Positions 11,701 to 21,017 are shown, numbered from the stretch's first letter. The stretch: DNA of 25,683 bases from Acanthamoeba castellanii str. Neff (GCF_000313135.1 NW_004457526.1:52101-77783); one strand, 5' to 3'. Program-made: numbers and translations. The notes: generated by a model not told the origin, from the sequence alone.

Positions 11701-14700
11701 GCGTGTTTGGAATTCTTTGATCAAATTAGCGTCGACTCACCGCACATGCACACGCACACGCACATACAGCCGAGCACGCCGGGCATGACGTCGCCGTCTT
11801 CTCTGCGGCGGCGCACGGTCGACAAGCAGGCGCCGCCGGTGCCCGACATGCAGATCCCGTTTCTGGAGCTGCTCGATGCGCTCGCCCAATCGAAGCACAC
11901 CGACACCCGCTCCAAGACCATGCAGGCCCTCTTCGCCATCCTTCAGTCATCTGGCCAGGTACGTGTGTGCGTGTGCGTGTGCGGTGGTGCGTGTCGTGCG
12001 GTCGTGCGGTCGTGCGTGTAGGTAACTGATTGACACTCTGTGTCGTGTGTAGTCGCTGTCGACGGGGTGGCCGGTGGTGCTGGCGATCATCAACAAGGGC
12101 AACAACGACAAGCAGCTCATCCAAGTGGCCTTCCGCTGTCTCGGCTTCATCTGCTCCGACTTCCTCACCAACCTCCCCATCGGTACATATTTTTTCTTGA
12201 ATTATTTAATAATAATAATAATAATAATGTTTTACTTGTGGGGGAGCAGAATGCGTGGAGAAGGTGATCGTGGCGATTGGCAAGTTCGGGCGGCAGACGG
12301 CCTTCATGAACATCTCCCTCACCGCCGTGGGCCTCCTGTGGAACATCTCCGACTTCCTCGCCACCGAAATCAAGGCCCTCCGCAAGCAGCTCGCGTACGC
12401 CATCCATGCGTGCTTTCCTGTCCGTGCATGTGCGTGTTGCATTGCCAACGTGTGCGTGTCGTGTGTGTCGTGCGTCTAACGTTCGACCAAAAACAATAGA
12501 GAGGCGGTGGAGAAGGAGGCGGAGCTGATCTTGGGCTCCTGGCTGATGGACTCCACCACGTCCAACAAGTACTACCTTCGCCTTGAACGCGTGACTGACC
12601 ACCAAACTAAGCCAATACTTACACGCGTGTGTCGTGCCGTGTTATGCGTGTGTGCGGTCGTGTATGGTGTTTGAAGGCTGTGGTTGTCGACGTACCACGA
12701 GCTGAAGCAGCTGTGCGTCGACGCGCGGACGGAGGTGAGGAACTGCGCGATCCAGACGCTCTTCAAGACCCTCTCCACCCATGGCTCCCTCCTCGAACAC
12801 GACATCTGGCCTTCCGTCATCGCTCAGGTACCGCACACGCACCACCGCACACACACATACCGCACACGCACACGCCTAACACGGCACGTGCGTGTCATTA
12901 ACTGTGAACCTGTGGAGCAGATCTTGTTCCCATTGATGAATGAGATCCGCAACTTGTCGGCGTCGGCCGGTAAGAATCGAATCGACACCGAGCTGGGCAA
13001 GGAGGGCGGCAAGTCCGTCATCATGTACGTTTCGCGCAGTCGTGTGCGTGTCGTGCGTGTCGTCGTGTGCGTGTCGTGCCACTGGTGTTCGTGTGTTCAC
13101 CGGCGCACGCAGGATGGTGCACCACACGCGCAACACGGAGGAGAAGCAATGGAACGAGACACAAGTTTTGGCCCTCCAGGGCATTGTACAGGTAATGCCC
13201 GGCAACACCTTCTCCCGTGTGCGTGTCTCCCTGCCCGTGCCGACCACCTGATGTGTGTCGTGTTGCGTGCTGTGTGCTGTGTCGTGTCGCGTGTGGTGTG
13301 CTGATCACGGAAGGTGTTCCGTACGTACTTCCCGACGTTGAGTGCCCTGCCGGACTTCGCCCAAACGTGGAGCGCCCTCCTGGGACTGTTCCTCTCGGCC
13401 GCCACCTCCCACTCGGCCGAAGTCTCCGCCGTGCGCTCCCCCTCGTCGAACGTCAACACGTCTTTTTCTATGAAATGCTGACGTCAGGCACACACCCGCA
13501 CCGCACACACGCACACGCAACAATCAAGTGTGCAATCCAATCGCTGCGCGAGTTGATGCACCCGCACGTGGCTGACGACCGGTTCGAGCGGCTGCTGTGG
13601 GAAGACATGTGGACCACGCTCCAGCAGATCGGCGACTACCTCACCCGCCACCACCCGCGCGACCTCCCCTTCTCCGACGTACTTCTTCGCCACTCGTTCG
13701 CTTCTGGTCAAATCCCCTCTGTTTTCCTCACCGTGTGTGCGGTCGTGCGTGTGCGGTCGTCAGATCCCGCATCAGTCGCTGCTGGAGCTGGTGCGCACGG
13801 TGGGCCACGTCCACTCAAAGTTCCGCGGGGCGTGCACGACGGGCGACATCCGGCGGCTGCTGGGCATCGTCGGCCCGCTGGCCCTCTACCCGGGCGAGGA
13901 GGAGCGCCGCATCTCGCCCCTCCAGAAGAAGGTCCTCAAGGTCATCGAGAAGCTGGTAATTCCCCCCCCCCACTCCCCACCGTACTGCCACTGCATTTTT
14001 CACATTCCACTCATCGCACACGCGCCACCGCACGCACGGCACGCACGTGGAATGAATTGCAGTTGCCGGTCGCCGAAGAGATCTACCCGGTGGTGTTCAA
14101 GCAGCTGACGGACTACGTGACGACTGCCATCAACTATGCGCCCGCACCGTCGCCCGCGTCACCGTTGCCGTCGTCGTCGTCGGTGCCTCAGAAGGCGGCG
14201 GCGGTACTGCCCGGCCGGCGCTTCCATCCGCTGGCGATGAAGGCCATGGACCTGTCCGTGCGCTGTCTCGAGACCGCGCCGCCCGCAGTCGTCTCCCAGG
14301 TCTTCGAAGAGCTCATCACGGTGTTGGGCGCGGGCATGATGCTCAAATATGTGAGCTATGCGTCGCCCCTATGGCGAACGGCCGTGCGGGCCTTCACCCG
14401 CGCCGTCACCCACGCCCTCCCCATCGTCGCCCGCACACCTGGTATCGACCCCATCGTCGTCTTCGCCCCCCTCGCTCCACTCTTTTTCGCCCCTCGCTGG
14501 CTTTTTTGTGGTGCTGACTTAAAGTGGCGCTCGGGCAGATCTGGGCGAGGAGCAGGAGCGGCGGGTGTGGACCCAGCTCTACGCGTGCCTGCAGGACTTC
14601 CTCTTCCACGCGGCCCCCCGACAGCTGCCGCCAGCCGGCCGGACGGCCGACGAGGCGGCCGAGGACGAGGCCCTCGACGTGGGCTTGGCCGACATGCTCG

Positions 14701-15509
14701 CCCTCCACATGCTCCGCTGCGCCGCCGGGGTGCCCTTCCTCCACGCGCGCCTCATCAGCATCCTCCAGTTAACTATCCACCCCTCCCCCCAAGCCTGTGT
14801 TGCATTCTTGGCATAGTTTGACTCACGCATCGCACACGCACACCGCACACGACACGACACGCAGGGAAGGATCGGTGTTCCATGCGGAGCCGGCCGACCA
14901 GCGGGAGACCTTCGCCGAGGGCTGCTACGCCAATCTCTGCCGCCTGTGCGCCCACGCCGCGAACCCCGATGGTGCCGCCCCCCACCGAAACTCAACTCCT
15001 CGCGCCATTAAGTCGCCGCTGACTCGGCATATGCCGAAAAATACGGACAGACGGGTACTCGTGCCACGGGCGCGTGGGCCGGTTGGCGTTCCCGCTGGTG
15101 ATGGCCCGCGCCCGCGCGGTGCTGCACCGGTTCGTGCAGGACGACGAGCGGCGGCTGGCCGCCGGCCGGCCGCTGCCGCGCCACCAGCTGGCCGAGGTGA
15201 CAGCGCTCCTGCGGCAGCTGCGCGATCTCCAGCTCCAGCCCGGTCTGCCCCTCCCCGAAACCGAAGCCGAGGAGACCTCCATGGTACGCCTCCTGTGTTG
15301 CACCGTGTGTGTCGTGTCGTGCATGTGTCGTGCTCGTGCTTATGATGACGCACGACACACAGGAAAGTGGTCGGGTGTGGCGGTCGAGAGAGCACCTGCT
15401 GCGTCTGTATCCGCAGCTGTGCGACTGCATCACGACGCGCGAGGACCAGGTGAAGCCGCTCCTGCGAGAGCTCTTCCACATCGCCGGCGCCCAAGTGGGC
15501 CTCCAGTGA
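6934..15509 (+). CDS. MON2: MON2 homologue (Sec7/BIG-related trafficking scaffold), 35 exons, about 1736 aa
   Basis: MON2 is a large helical-repeat scaffold related to BIG/GBF Arf-GEFs but without a Sec7 domain; it works with Dopey in endosome-to-Golgi traffic. Exons: 6934-7014, 7177-7249, 7368-7492, 7640-7904, 8013-8134, 8249-8398, 8497-8616, 8747-8868, 9003-9167, 9258-9322, 9418-9522, 9601-9803, 9896-10071, 10159-10309, 10425-10581, 10685-10780, 10880-11028, 11098-11184, 11247-11363, 11455-11694, 11770-11958, 12053-12182, 12250-12394, 12500-12568, 12677-12827, 12921-13024, 13113-13191, 13314-13451, 13529-13678, 13764-13955, 14063-14441, 14539-14767, 14865-14971, 15051-15283, 15363-15509 (5211 nt). 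The N-terminal DCB region starts MSFLSMLQNDLRTLSLEARK. Family landmarks are NPIWLPVQ (HUS part), SKYLDDQSLEHFI, GLLWNISDF (about 1057), and EEKQWNETQVLALQG (about 1195). The C-terminus has GRVGRLAFPLVMARARAVL and a final VKPLLRELFHIAG. Length is close to human MON2. An acidic loop lies at about 500-520. Intron 3 is GC-AG; the exon 28 donor is uncertain. Confidence 0.93.
7493..7639 (+). other. Non-canonical GC-AG intron (MON2 intron 3), filled with CACACGCAA-type repeats
   Basis: Exon 3 ends AGCGAG and the intron starts GCACGC; the acceptor is TTCGCGCAG. Phase is 0 on both sides and links NAVSE to ASLPRIMRV, which the MON2 family requires. No downstream GT would keep the frame, and reading through meets a stop. 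About 7540-7610 is a degenerate array of 9-mers such as GCAACACAC and GGCACACAC. Confidence 0.85.
8401..8460 (+). repeat. GTGTCGTGT-type 9-mer repeats in MON2 intron 6
   Basis: The segment is made of degenerate GTGTGTCGT units, the reverse complement of the CACACGAC type seen in other introns. It is alternating purine/pyrimidine for long runs. It sits directly after the GTATGC donor of the intron at 8399-8496. Confidence 0.8.
8678..8741 (+). repeat. (GCAC)n microsatellite, about 16 units, abutting the splice acceptor of MON2 exon 8
   Basis: An essentially perfect tetranucleotide array of about 64 bp ends five bases before the first base of exon 8 (8747). The sequence between is ACCAG. The array takes the place where a polypyrimidine tract would normally lie. 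It is perfectly alternating purine and pyrimidine. Confidence 0.92.
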
Positions 15510-15520
15510 GGTGGTGGGCG

Positions 15521-15550
15521 TTTTGGCGCGAATGCGTTTTGGCGCGAAAA
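15521..15550. promoter_or_regulatory. Two tandem E2F/DP-like sites upstream of BTB/BACK gene 1
   Basis: TTTTGGCGCGAA (15521-15532) and TTTTGGCGCGAAAA (15537-15550) repeat with a 16-bp period. The second contains TTTGGCGCGAAA, which matches the palindromic consensus known for E2F/DP factors (TTTSSCGC and its complement). They begin 12 bp after the MON2 stop codon and about 170 bp upstream of the probable 5'UTR donor of the BTB gene. Cell-cycle control of that gene is an inference. Confidence 0.6.
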
Positions 15551-15625
15551 CAAGAGTGAAATTTCCGTTTTGTTTTGTTCCCTCTTGAGCGCGCAGGCTC
15601 ATTGTCTCTTCAAGCCTCGATCGTT

Positions 15626-15679
15626 TCGCTACTCCAGCTCTTCCGACCTTCGTCGCTACTCCAGCTCTTACGATCTTCA
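15626..15679 (+). repeat. 27-bp tandem duplication in the BTB/BACK 1 leader
   Basis: Units 15626-15652 and 15653-15679 share 24 of 27 bases and start TCGCTACTCCAGCTCTT. A partial third match (TCGCTACGTTCG) follows. The repeat lies between the E2F-like sites and the predicted 5'UTR donor, so it is promoter or leader sequence. Confidence 0.75.
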
Positions 15680-15718
15680 TCAGCTCTATCGCTACGTTCG
15701 CAACCCCTGACCAGCAAG

Positions 15719-15866
15719 GTACTACTCCTCGTCGAGCCCTTGTTGCTCCTGCATCCCTGCCGACGCGTTAGTAGAGGTCGAAGAAGTAGAAGAAGTACAA
15801 GTCGGAGGCGGGGGTGGGCTTCTTGTCTTCCACAGGAGCCTTATGCGTGCTGCGTGTGCTGTGCAG
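15719..15866 (+). other. Probable 5'UTR intron of BTB/BACK gene 1
   Basis: A good donor (CAGCAAG|GTACTA) lies at 15718/15719. A good acceptor (GTGCTGTGCAG) lies at 15865-15866, with the ATG starting two bases later. The in-frame ATG at 15814 falls inside this intron, which favours 15868 as the start. BTB/BACK gene 2 has the same plan: an AG acceptor (TTTTATTCAG) a few bases before its ATG. Confidence 0.6.
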
Positions 15867-15867
15867 A

Positions 15868-17202
15868 ATGAACTTCAAAAGGCTCTATTCACAAGCCCTG
15901 CATGACCACTCCAAGCTATGCAAAGTGAGTTTCAACGAGCAGCTGGCGGGCATCATGGACAACCCAGAGTCCGCCGACGTCGAGTTCCTCGTCGGCGATG
16001 ACGGCACGCCCGTCTACGCGTCCAAGGTCTTCCTTGTGATGCGCTCCTCCGTCTTCAAAGCCCTCCTGTGCGGCAACTTTCGTGAAGCTCTGCCTCCCTC
16101 GTCTTCTACCTCAGTCTCTACGTCTACGTCGGATACCTCGTCGTCACTACCGCCTGTCTTCTGGCACCGGGTGGAGATCCGCGACATGGAGCCGCGCACG
16201 ATGCGCCACCTGCTCCACTGGTGCTACACGACCCGGCTCCACCCCGACTTCTTTCGGGAGGATGACTCCTCGCGCTCCCCGACCCTGCAAGAGAGCGACC
16301 TCGTCTCCCTGTACGTCGCGGCCGATCGCTACTTACTCGACAGTTGCAAGGAGTCGGTCAAGTGCAAGCTGACCCTGATGCTCGGCAAGAATAACCGCAA
16401 CGCTCTTTCGGTCTTCGACCAAGCTTTCGAGTTCGCACCCCAGTTGGCCTCGCTTGCCCAGAGCTGCATCACGACAGACGCCACCAAGTTCCTGGGCGGC
16501 AAGAGGAAGGAGACCGAGGCGCAATGGTTGGCCATGTCGCCCGCCGCCGCTGCTCAGCTGGTCGAGGGCGACCTCGAGAAGTTCGAGGAGGTAGACCTGT
16601 TCCGCGCCGTCGTGAGGCGCTACGAGCACCACCGCGCCGAAGCCTACGATGCCAGCGCTGACAGCGACGACCACGACAACAGGAGATCGGCCGCGGCGGC
16701 CGCAGCGAGGGAGAAGGTGGCGTGCCTGCTCGAGGGCATAAGGACGATTCTGATGAGCGTCGAGGAGCTGATCGACGTTGTGGAGCCGAGCGGCCTCTTC
16801 ACCGACGCGCAGCTTGGCGCGGCCTACAAGCAGGCGGCGCGCAACCACCGCTTCATCGTCCCCGAGCTTCGCTCCAGGCGGCTGTTCTCCTCCGACGATC
16901 GTGTGCGACACGGGAAGATCGTGTGGCACCTCGCTGTGCGCAGGGGTTGGAATGAAGAGTGGGTACTCGTCAAGGTCGCGGCGCTGAGGAAGAAGGACGA
17001 GACGCGGCCCAAGGCGGTGTCGGCCGAGGGCGTCTCCGTCTCGTTCTTCCACAACCGCCGCTGTCTCCTTCACTATGTGGCCCCCGCCGCAACGTCGGTC
17101 TCAGTGCCCGGAGAGCTGTGCGTTCCCGTCCCGGTGGACTCCGCCGCTCTCGTGCGGGCGACCCTCATCGTCCACGTGCCCGCCACCGCCTTTATCGAGT
17201 AA
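15868..17202 (+). CDS. BTB/POZ-BACK domain protein 1 (444 aa)
   Basis: BTB/BACK proteins usually serve as substrate adaptors for Cullin-3 ubiquitin ligases. The BTB fold starts at about residue 36 with SADVEFLVGDDGTPVYASKV, followed by SSVFKALLCGNF. After a Ser/Thr-rich loop (about 77-95) come VEIRDMEPRTMRHLLHWCY and LVSLYVAADRYLLDSC. A helical BACK-like part follows, with VDLFRAVVRRYEHH, an Asp/Ala-rich linker, and the family signature VVEPSGLFTDAQL at about 303-315. The last 110 residues look beta-rich and match the same region of BTB/BACK protein 2 (SAEGVSVSFFHNRRC against SAEGVTITIYCDRRC). No Kelch repeats or MATH domain are seen. The coding part is a single exon. Adaptor activity is inferred from the fold only. 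Confidence 0.9.
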   Translation: MNFKRLYSQALHDHSKLCKVSFNEQLAGIMDNPESADVEFLVGDDGTPVYASKVFLVMRSSVFKALLCGNFREALPPSSSTSVSTSTSDTSSSLPPVFWHRVEIRDMEPRTMRHLLHWCYTTRLHPDFFREDDSSRSPTLQESDLVSLYVAADRYLLDSCKESVKCKLTLMLGKNNRNALSVFDQAFEFAPQLASLAQSCITTDATKFLGGKRKETEAQWLAMSPAAAAQLVEGDLEKFEEVDLFRAVVRRYEHHRAEAYDASADSDDHDNRRSAAAAAAREKVACLLEGIRTILMSVEELIDVVEPSGLFTDAQLGAAYKQAARNHRFIVPELRSRRLFSSDDRVRHGKIVWHLAVRRGWNEEWVLVKVAALRKKDETRPKAVSAEGVSVSFFHNRRCLLHYVAPAATSVSVPGELCVPVPVDSAALVRATLIVHVPATAFIE

Positions 17203-17458
17203 TGGCTGGACGCAGCCCGCGCTCCGCATAGATCGAAGAGACAGGTGTAAGCAAATCGAGCTTCTGTACATATCTATCGCGAGCGTTGAACAAGGATTGC
17301 TTGCCACCATTTCAAAAGGATCTTCATCGTTCTTGCTGACAGGTCTGTAAGAATGTGCAATTCAACATTGAAGGCACGATCATAATTTCCTGAACAATAT
17401 TGATTTGCAAGAAAAGAGGGAGAAAGCAGCAACCGCTCAGAACAAGAAGGCACAACAG
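17203..17458 (+). other. Gap between BTB/BACK 1 and the ARM gene; possible upstream ARM exon
   Basis: This holds the 3'UTR of BTB/BACK 1 and the leader of the next gene. The ARM reading frame stays open upstream of its first ATG back to 17372 and reads NFLNNIDLQEKREKAATAQN, which is protein-like. A TGA at 17369-17371 closes the frame. A donor-like CAG|GTGTAAGC lies near 17243 and acceptor-like AG sites lie near 17371 and 17410. An extra 5' exon is therefore possible, but I find no ATG-bearing exon that fits. Confidence 0.35.
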
Positions 17459-19552
17459 ATGGAGCGGGCAGCAGCTGCTGTTGGGCGCACGAGCGTCACG
17501 AGGGAACGTCTGGTGGCAGCCAACCGGGACGACAGCGCGGCAGAGCGGGAGCTGCTGGACGAAGCTCTTCGCGTGCTCCACGCTTTCACCCCCACCCAAA
17601 AAATAACGACCAACGCCGACGATGACGACGATGACAACAACAACTTGGGTGCCACCATTGCCGGTCTTCGAACGTGCACACGCCCACCCCAAACAGTTCG
17701 CTCTTTCTTTCGTTTATTTATATTCACATTATTATTCTTATTTTTCTCTTTCCGCCAGGCTGGGCTTTGAACTGTTCTTCCCTTGGCTCGACCCTGTCAA
17801 AGGCACGCTGGCTCACGCGGCACGCGGCCTATGCTCGCGTGACATTTATATTTATGACCAATGGCAAGGGCGACTGACTGCGACTTGCGACTGTCGGTGT
17901 TGCGCGCACGCAGAGGCGAACAAGGTCTACTTCGCCAAGCAGGAGGGGGCTGTGGAGAAGCTCCTCTCCATCGTCGACACCTGCAAGCACAACACCATCC
18001 TCTGCTACTACGCCGTCGGCTGCATCTGGAACTTCGCCTCCACCGGTTCGTTCGTTCGTTTGTTCGTTCTTTCTCTTGCATTCTTTCATTCTTTTTTTCA
18101 CCGTCACCCAATCGATTGTGGCGGACATAGACGAGATGTCGCGCATTGTGCTCGAGCTGGGGTCTCTCGAGATCATGTTCCCGCTGGTGCGGTCAGCAGA
18201 CCAGGACCTCGTCTCCGCGTCGATCGGTTGTCTCTGGGGCTACCTCGAATTCGGTACGCGTGTGCCGTGTGCCGTGTGCCGTGTGTCGTGTGTCGTGTGC
18301 GTATCGCGTGTGAGACAAGGGTGGCCGAACCACTTCGCAGTAGTGACGGTGGGTTGTGTGTGGGGGTGTGTGTGTGCAGAGGACGTGCAGGAGCATGTGG
18401 TGAAGATGGGCCTGAGCGATACGCTCGTCGATCTGGCCGGCCACCTGGACCAGGTTTCTGAGTCCGAGCACACTTGCCTGATTGGCTGCCTCCTTTGTCT
18501 TGCCTCCAATCGTACGCCCTAGTCTCTAATAAATAAATAAATAAATAAATAAAAGATTTTGATGATGGATTATAGATAACAACAATACACGCATAACAGC
18601 GAGGTGCCGGCGGCATCTGGTGGAGCGGGACGCCACGCAGAGCGTCATCGCGGCCGCCTCGTCAACGCAAGACAACATGCTCCGCTACGTGAGTGTCGTG
18701 TGCATGGCCCTTCTCACCCTGGACTGTACGTTCCATCCCACACCGCTGCACCCGCACACACCACACGCACCACCGCACACGCGCGGGTGTCACTGACGCG
18801 CGGGCTTGGTCTCGCCTCGCCCCCAACAGCCGAGAGCGAAGATCGGCTCCTGGCGATGGGCGTGCTGACCCACGTCTCCTCCTTCCTAGAAGACCTCCAA
18901 CCACACGTGCGTGTCGCCAGCTGCTTTTTCATAAATAATCAATTTTTATTCCGTTTTTTAATCATAACTTTATTTATTTTAAATACTAATTACGAAAATA
19001 TTTAAAAATCAATCAAATTATCTGCAGGAAATTGCCGAGCTGGACAAAGAGCAGGGGATGGTGTGGAAGTTCATTCAGCCGTTCTTCTCGCTCATGTCCT
19101 CCCGCCACGCGCCCATTCGGCAGATGAGCGGCTTCATTCTCGCCACCCTCTCACAGACTGGTACGCCCCTCGTCTTCTCTTTTTGGCGGTCGTTCCCCTT
19201 GTAACCCACACGACACACACGACACACACGACACACACGACACACACGACACACGACACGACATGCGACACGACCAGCTGTGCACAGGCCGCTGTTCAAG
19301 AGCGAAGAGCTGCTGGGCGATGTGTTGGCCATTCGCATGACCACGGGCGACGCACGGCTGCGGGCCTACCTCGACACGGCGCTCTCGTTTCTGGGGCCGT
19401 TGGGCATGGACGCGCCCTCGCTCCTCGCGCTCTGCGCCTACGGCCACCGCAGCCGCCTCGAGCTCGCACCTCAGCCCCCCGCGGTGGCCCAGACTGTGGC
19501 CCTGCTCCCGCAACACCTCCACGATCGCTTCCTCTTCACTTCACCCATCTAA
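17459..19552 (+). CDS. Armadillo-type helical repeat protein (at least 418 aa), at least 9 exons
   Basis: Exons: 17459-17673, 17759-17802, 17914-18045, 18131-18253, 18380-18511, 18600-18725, 18830-18906, 19028-19160, 19278-19552 (1257 nt from the first ATG). The N-terminus is charged and coiled-coil-like (ERLVAANRDD, AERELLDEALRVLHAF), with a run of Asp then Asn. Most of the rest reads as ARM-like helical repeats: KQEGAVEKLLSIVDTC then LCYYAVGCIWNFA; LGSLEIMFPLVRS then ASIGCLWGYLEF; KMGLSDTLVDLAGHL then CLIGCLLCLAS; MGVLTHVSSFLEDL. Repeats of this kind bind protein partners. I do not recognise the exact family. Intron 2 (17803-17913) uses a GC donor. The start is uncertain because the frame is open upstream to 17372. 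It ends 49 bp from the stop of the convergent BTB/BACK 2 gene. Confidence 0.8.
17803..17913 (+). other. Non-canonical GC-AG intron (ARM gene intron 2)
   Basis: The exon ends GTCAAAG and the intron begins GCACGC; the acceptor is CGCACGCAG. Phase is 1. The join links FFPWLDPVK to EANKVYFAKQEGAVEKL, in frame with all following ARM exons. The donor hexamer GCACGC is the same as in MON2 intron 3. Confidence 0.75.
18525..18555 (+). repeat. (TAAA)n microsatellite in ARM gene intron 5
   Basis: About seven TAAA/ATAA units lie a few bases after the donor of the intron at 18512-18599. This is an example of the second, AT-rich class of intron in this window. Confidence 0.85.
19207..19262 (+). repeat. 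(CACACACGA)n 9-mer array in ARM gene intron 8
   Basis: Five to six near-perfect 9-bp units sit in the intron at 19161-19277, just upstream of the CGACCAG acceptor. The same 9-mer family appears in MON2 introns 3, 6 and 13 and in ATG4 introns. Confidence 0.88.
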
Positions 19553-19601
19553 ATACTGCGTGTCAATTTTGATCTTCATTTTTGGGTGGGCAAGGCACAT
19601 C

Positions 19602-21017
19602 TTAGATCGGCCCAGCCTGGGTGAATGCAGTGGGGGGCGCGTGGACAAAGATTGTCACCCGCCCAGTGTGGGGCTGCATGGTGAATGGGACGCTCAGCCT
19701 GTCAGGCATGGTGACCACCGTTGTGGCCGGGGCCCAGAAGGACTTCACGCAGCGGCGGTCGCAGTAGATCGTGATCGTGACCCCCTCGGCCGACAGGCTG
19801 TCAGTACTGTGCGGATCCGCTCTATCCGTCCTGATGCGGAAGTCGACCGTCCAGCTCGTAGGGGTCCTGCTCGTAGGGGTCCTGCACACAGCGAGGCGCC
19901 ACCTGATATTTCCATCCTCGACCTGGCCGTTGAAGAGCGAGTAGCCGCACCACAGGTCGTGGATGACGTAGCGGTGGTTGAGCGCTGCGTGCCTGTAGGC
20001 CGCCAGCAGTTGGGCGTCGGTGAAGAGGCCGCTGGGCTCCACCACGCTGCAGAGCTCGTCGACGCTCATCAGGCTCGTCTTGATGCCCTCGATCAAGCCG
20101 GCCACCTTGTTCTTGGCCTCTGCGATGGCTGCTTCTCTCTTCTTCATCATCTTCTTGTCATCGCCGTTTTCTTGGCCTTTTTCACAATCATCGTCTTCGT
20201 CGTCCTCGACTAGCTCCATGGCCTCAGCGAGGTGGTGCTCGTAGCGCCGCTGGATGGCGCCGAACAGCTCGATCTCGCCAATTCCCCTGAGGTTCATGCG
20301 GACCACGCGGGCCGCGGCAGTGTCTGACAGGCCCAGCCACAGGGCCTCCAGGTAGGCGTGTTGGTTGCCTAGTAACGACCAGGCGTGGGTTTCGATGATG
20401 GGCTGGCACACGTGCATGGCCAGCTCGGGCGCCACAGCCAGGACCATGTCGAACACCGGCAGCACGTTGGCGTCGTCGTCGTCGAAGCTCCGCCCGAGCT
20501 CGCGCCTGACCAGAGCCCGGACCTTGTCGACCAGGTAGCAATCGGCCGCCATGTAGAGCGCCACCAGGTCCTGCTGCTGTTGGGTCGGCGCGGTCGAATC
20601 GTTGTTTCCGTCGTCGCTGTAGGGGGCTGGTGACAAGAAGTCGGGGTGGAGCTGGTCGGTGTAGAGGCTGTGGAGCAGGTGGCGCATCGTACGCGGCTCC
20701 ACGTCGCGAATCTCCGCCCGGTGCCAGAACACCGGCGCCAGCGACGATGAAGCAGAAGAGGAAGACGAGGGTGGAGGTTGGCCTTCGCGGAAGTTGCCGC
20801 CGAGGAGGGCCTCGAAGACAGGCGAGCGGGCCATGAGGATGACCTTGGACGCATAGACAGGCGTGGCCTCTTGGCCCACCAGGAGCTGGACGTCGGCACA
20901 GAGGGGGTTGTCCACCATGCGTGCCAGCTGGTCCCCAAGGTTTGTTGGTGGCTGCTGGTTGCTTGTCTTGGTCGATGCCCCCTTCACAGAGTTGTCTCCC
21001 GGCCTGCTCCTTTTCAT
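19602..21017 (-). CDS. BTB/POZ-BACK domain protein 2 (471 aa), paralogue of protein 1
   Basis: This is a single coding exon starting MKRSRPGDNSVKGASTKTSN. An acceptor-like TTTTATTCAG lies five bases upstream of the ATG, so a 5'UTR intron is likely. The BTB fold runs from CADVQLLVGQEATPVYASKV through FWHRAEIRDVEPRTMRHLL and ALYMAADCYLVDKVRALV. BACK-like helices include LWLGLSDTAAARVVRMNL and LFGAIQRRYEHHLAEAME. An acidic, Lys-rich linker follows, then VVEPSGLFTDAQL (about 324-336) and a beta-rich tail with SAEGVTITIYCDRRC. A perfect 15-bp tandem duplication (19854-19883) gives RTPTSRTPTS. It runs head-to-tail about 200 bp downstream of ATG4. It is the closest intact relative of the broken copies at 23641-24784. 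A Cullin-3 adaptor role is inferred from the family. Confidence 0.9.
   Translation of the reverse strand: MKRSRPGDNSVKGASTKTSNQQPPTNLGDQLARMVDNPLCADVQLLVGQEATPVYASKVILMARSPVFEALLGGNFREGQPPPSSSSSASSSLAPVFWHRAEIRDVEPRTMRHLLHSLYTDQLHPDFLSPAPYSDDGNNDSTAPTQQQQDLVALYMAADCYLVDKVRALVRRELGRSFDDDDANVLPVFDMVLAVAPELAMHVCQPIIETHAWSLLGNQHAYLEALWLGLSDTAAARVVRMNLRGIGEIELFGAIQRRYEHHLAEAMELVEDDEDDDCEKGQENGDDKKMMKKREAAIAEAKNKVAGLIEGIKTSLMSVDELCSVVEPSGLFTDAQLLAAYRHAALNHRYVIHDLWCGYSLFNGQVEDGNIRWRLAVCRTPTSRTPTSWTVDFRIRTDRADPHSTDSLSAEGVTITIYCDRRCVKSFWAPATTVVTMPDRLSVPFTMQPHTGRVTIFVHAPPTAFTQAGPI
19854..19883 (-). repeat. Perfect 15-bp tandem duplication within the BTB/BACK 2 coding sequence
   Basis: Two identical 15-bp units (19854-19868, 19869-19883) encode RTPTS twice in frame. 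BTB/BACK 1 has no such duplication, so it looks recent. Confidence 0.9.

Noticed and set aside
13217..14821. 534-codon plus-strand open frame
   Set aside because: It reads straight through several MON2 introns and shifts out of the conserved frame in exon 28. Only the parts in exons 29 and 31 are genuine MON2; the rest is readthrough of GC-rich DNA.
14972..15050. Possible conserved element with a CGGCATATGCCG palindrome
   Set aside because: It is an ordinary GT-AG intron of MON2 (intron 33); the palindrome is short and has no second copy.
16333..17073. 246-codon minus-strand frame opposite BTB/BACK 1
   Set aside because: Mirror frame of a GC-rich exon; the sense strand carries clear BTB/BACK conservation.
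20369..20938. 189-codon minus-strand frame inside BTB/BACK 2
   Set aside because: A +1 shadow rich in Ser/Thr/Trp/Arg; the main frame has the conserved BTB motifs.
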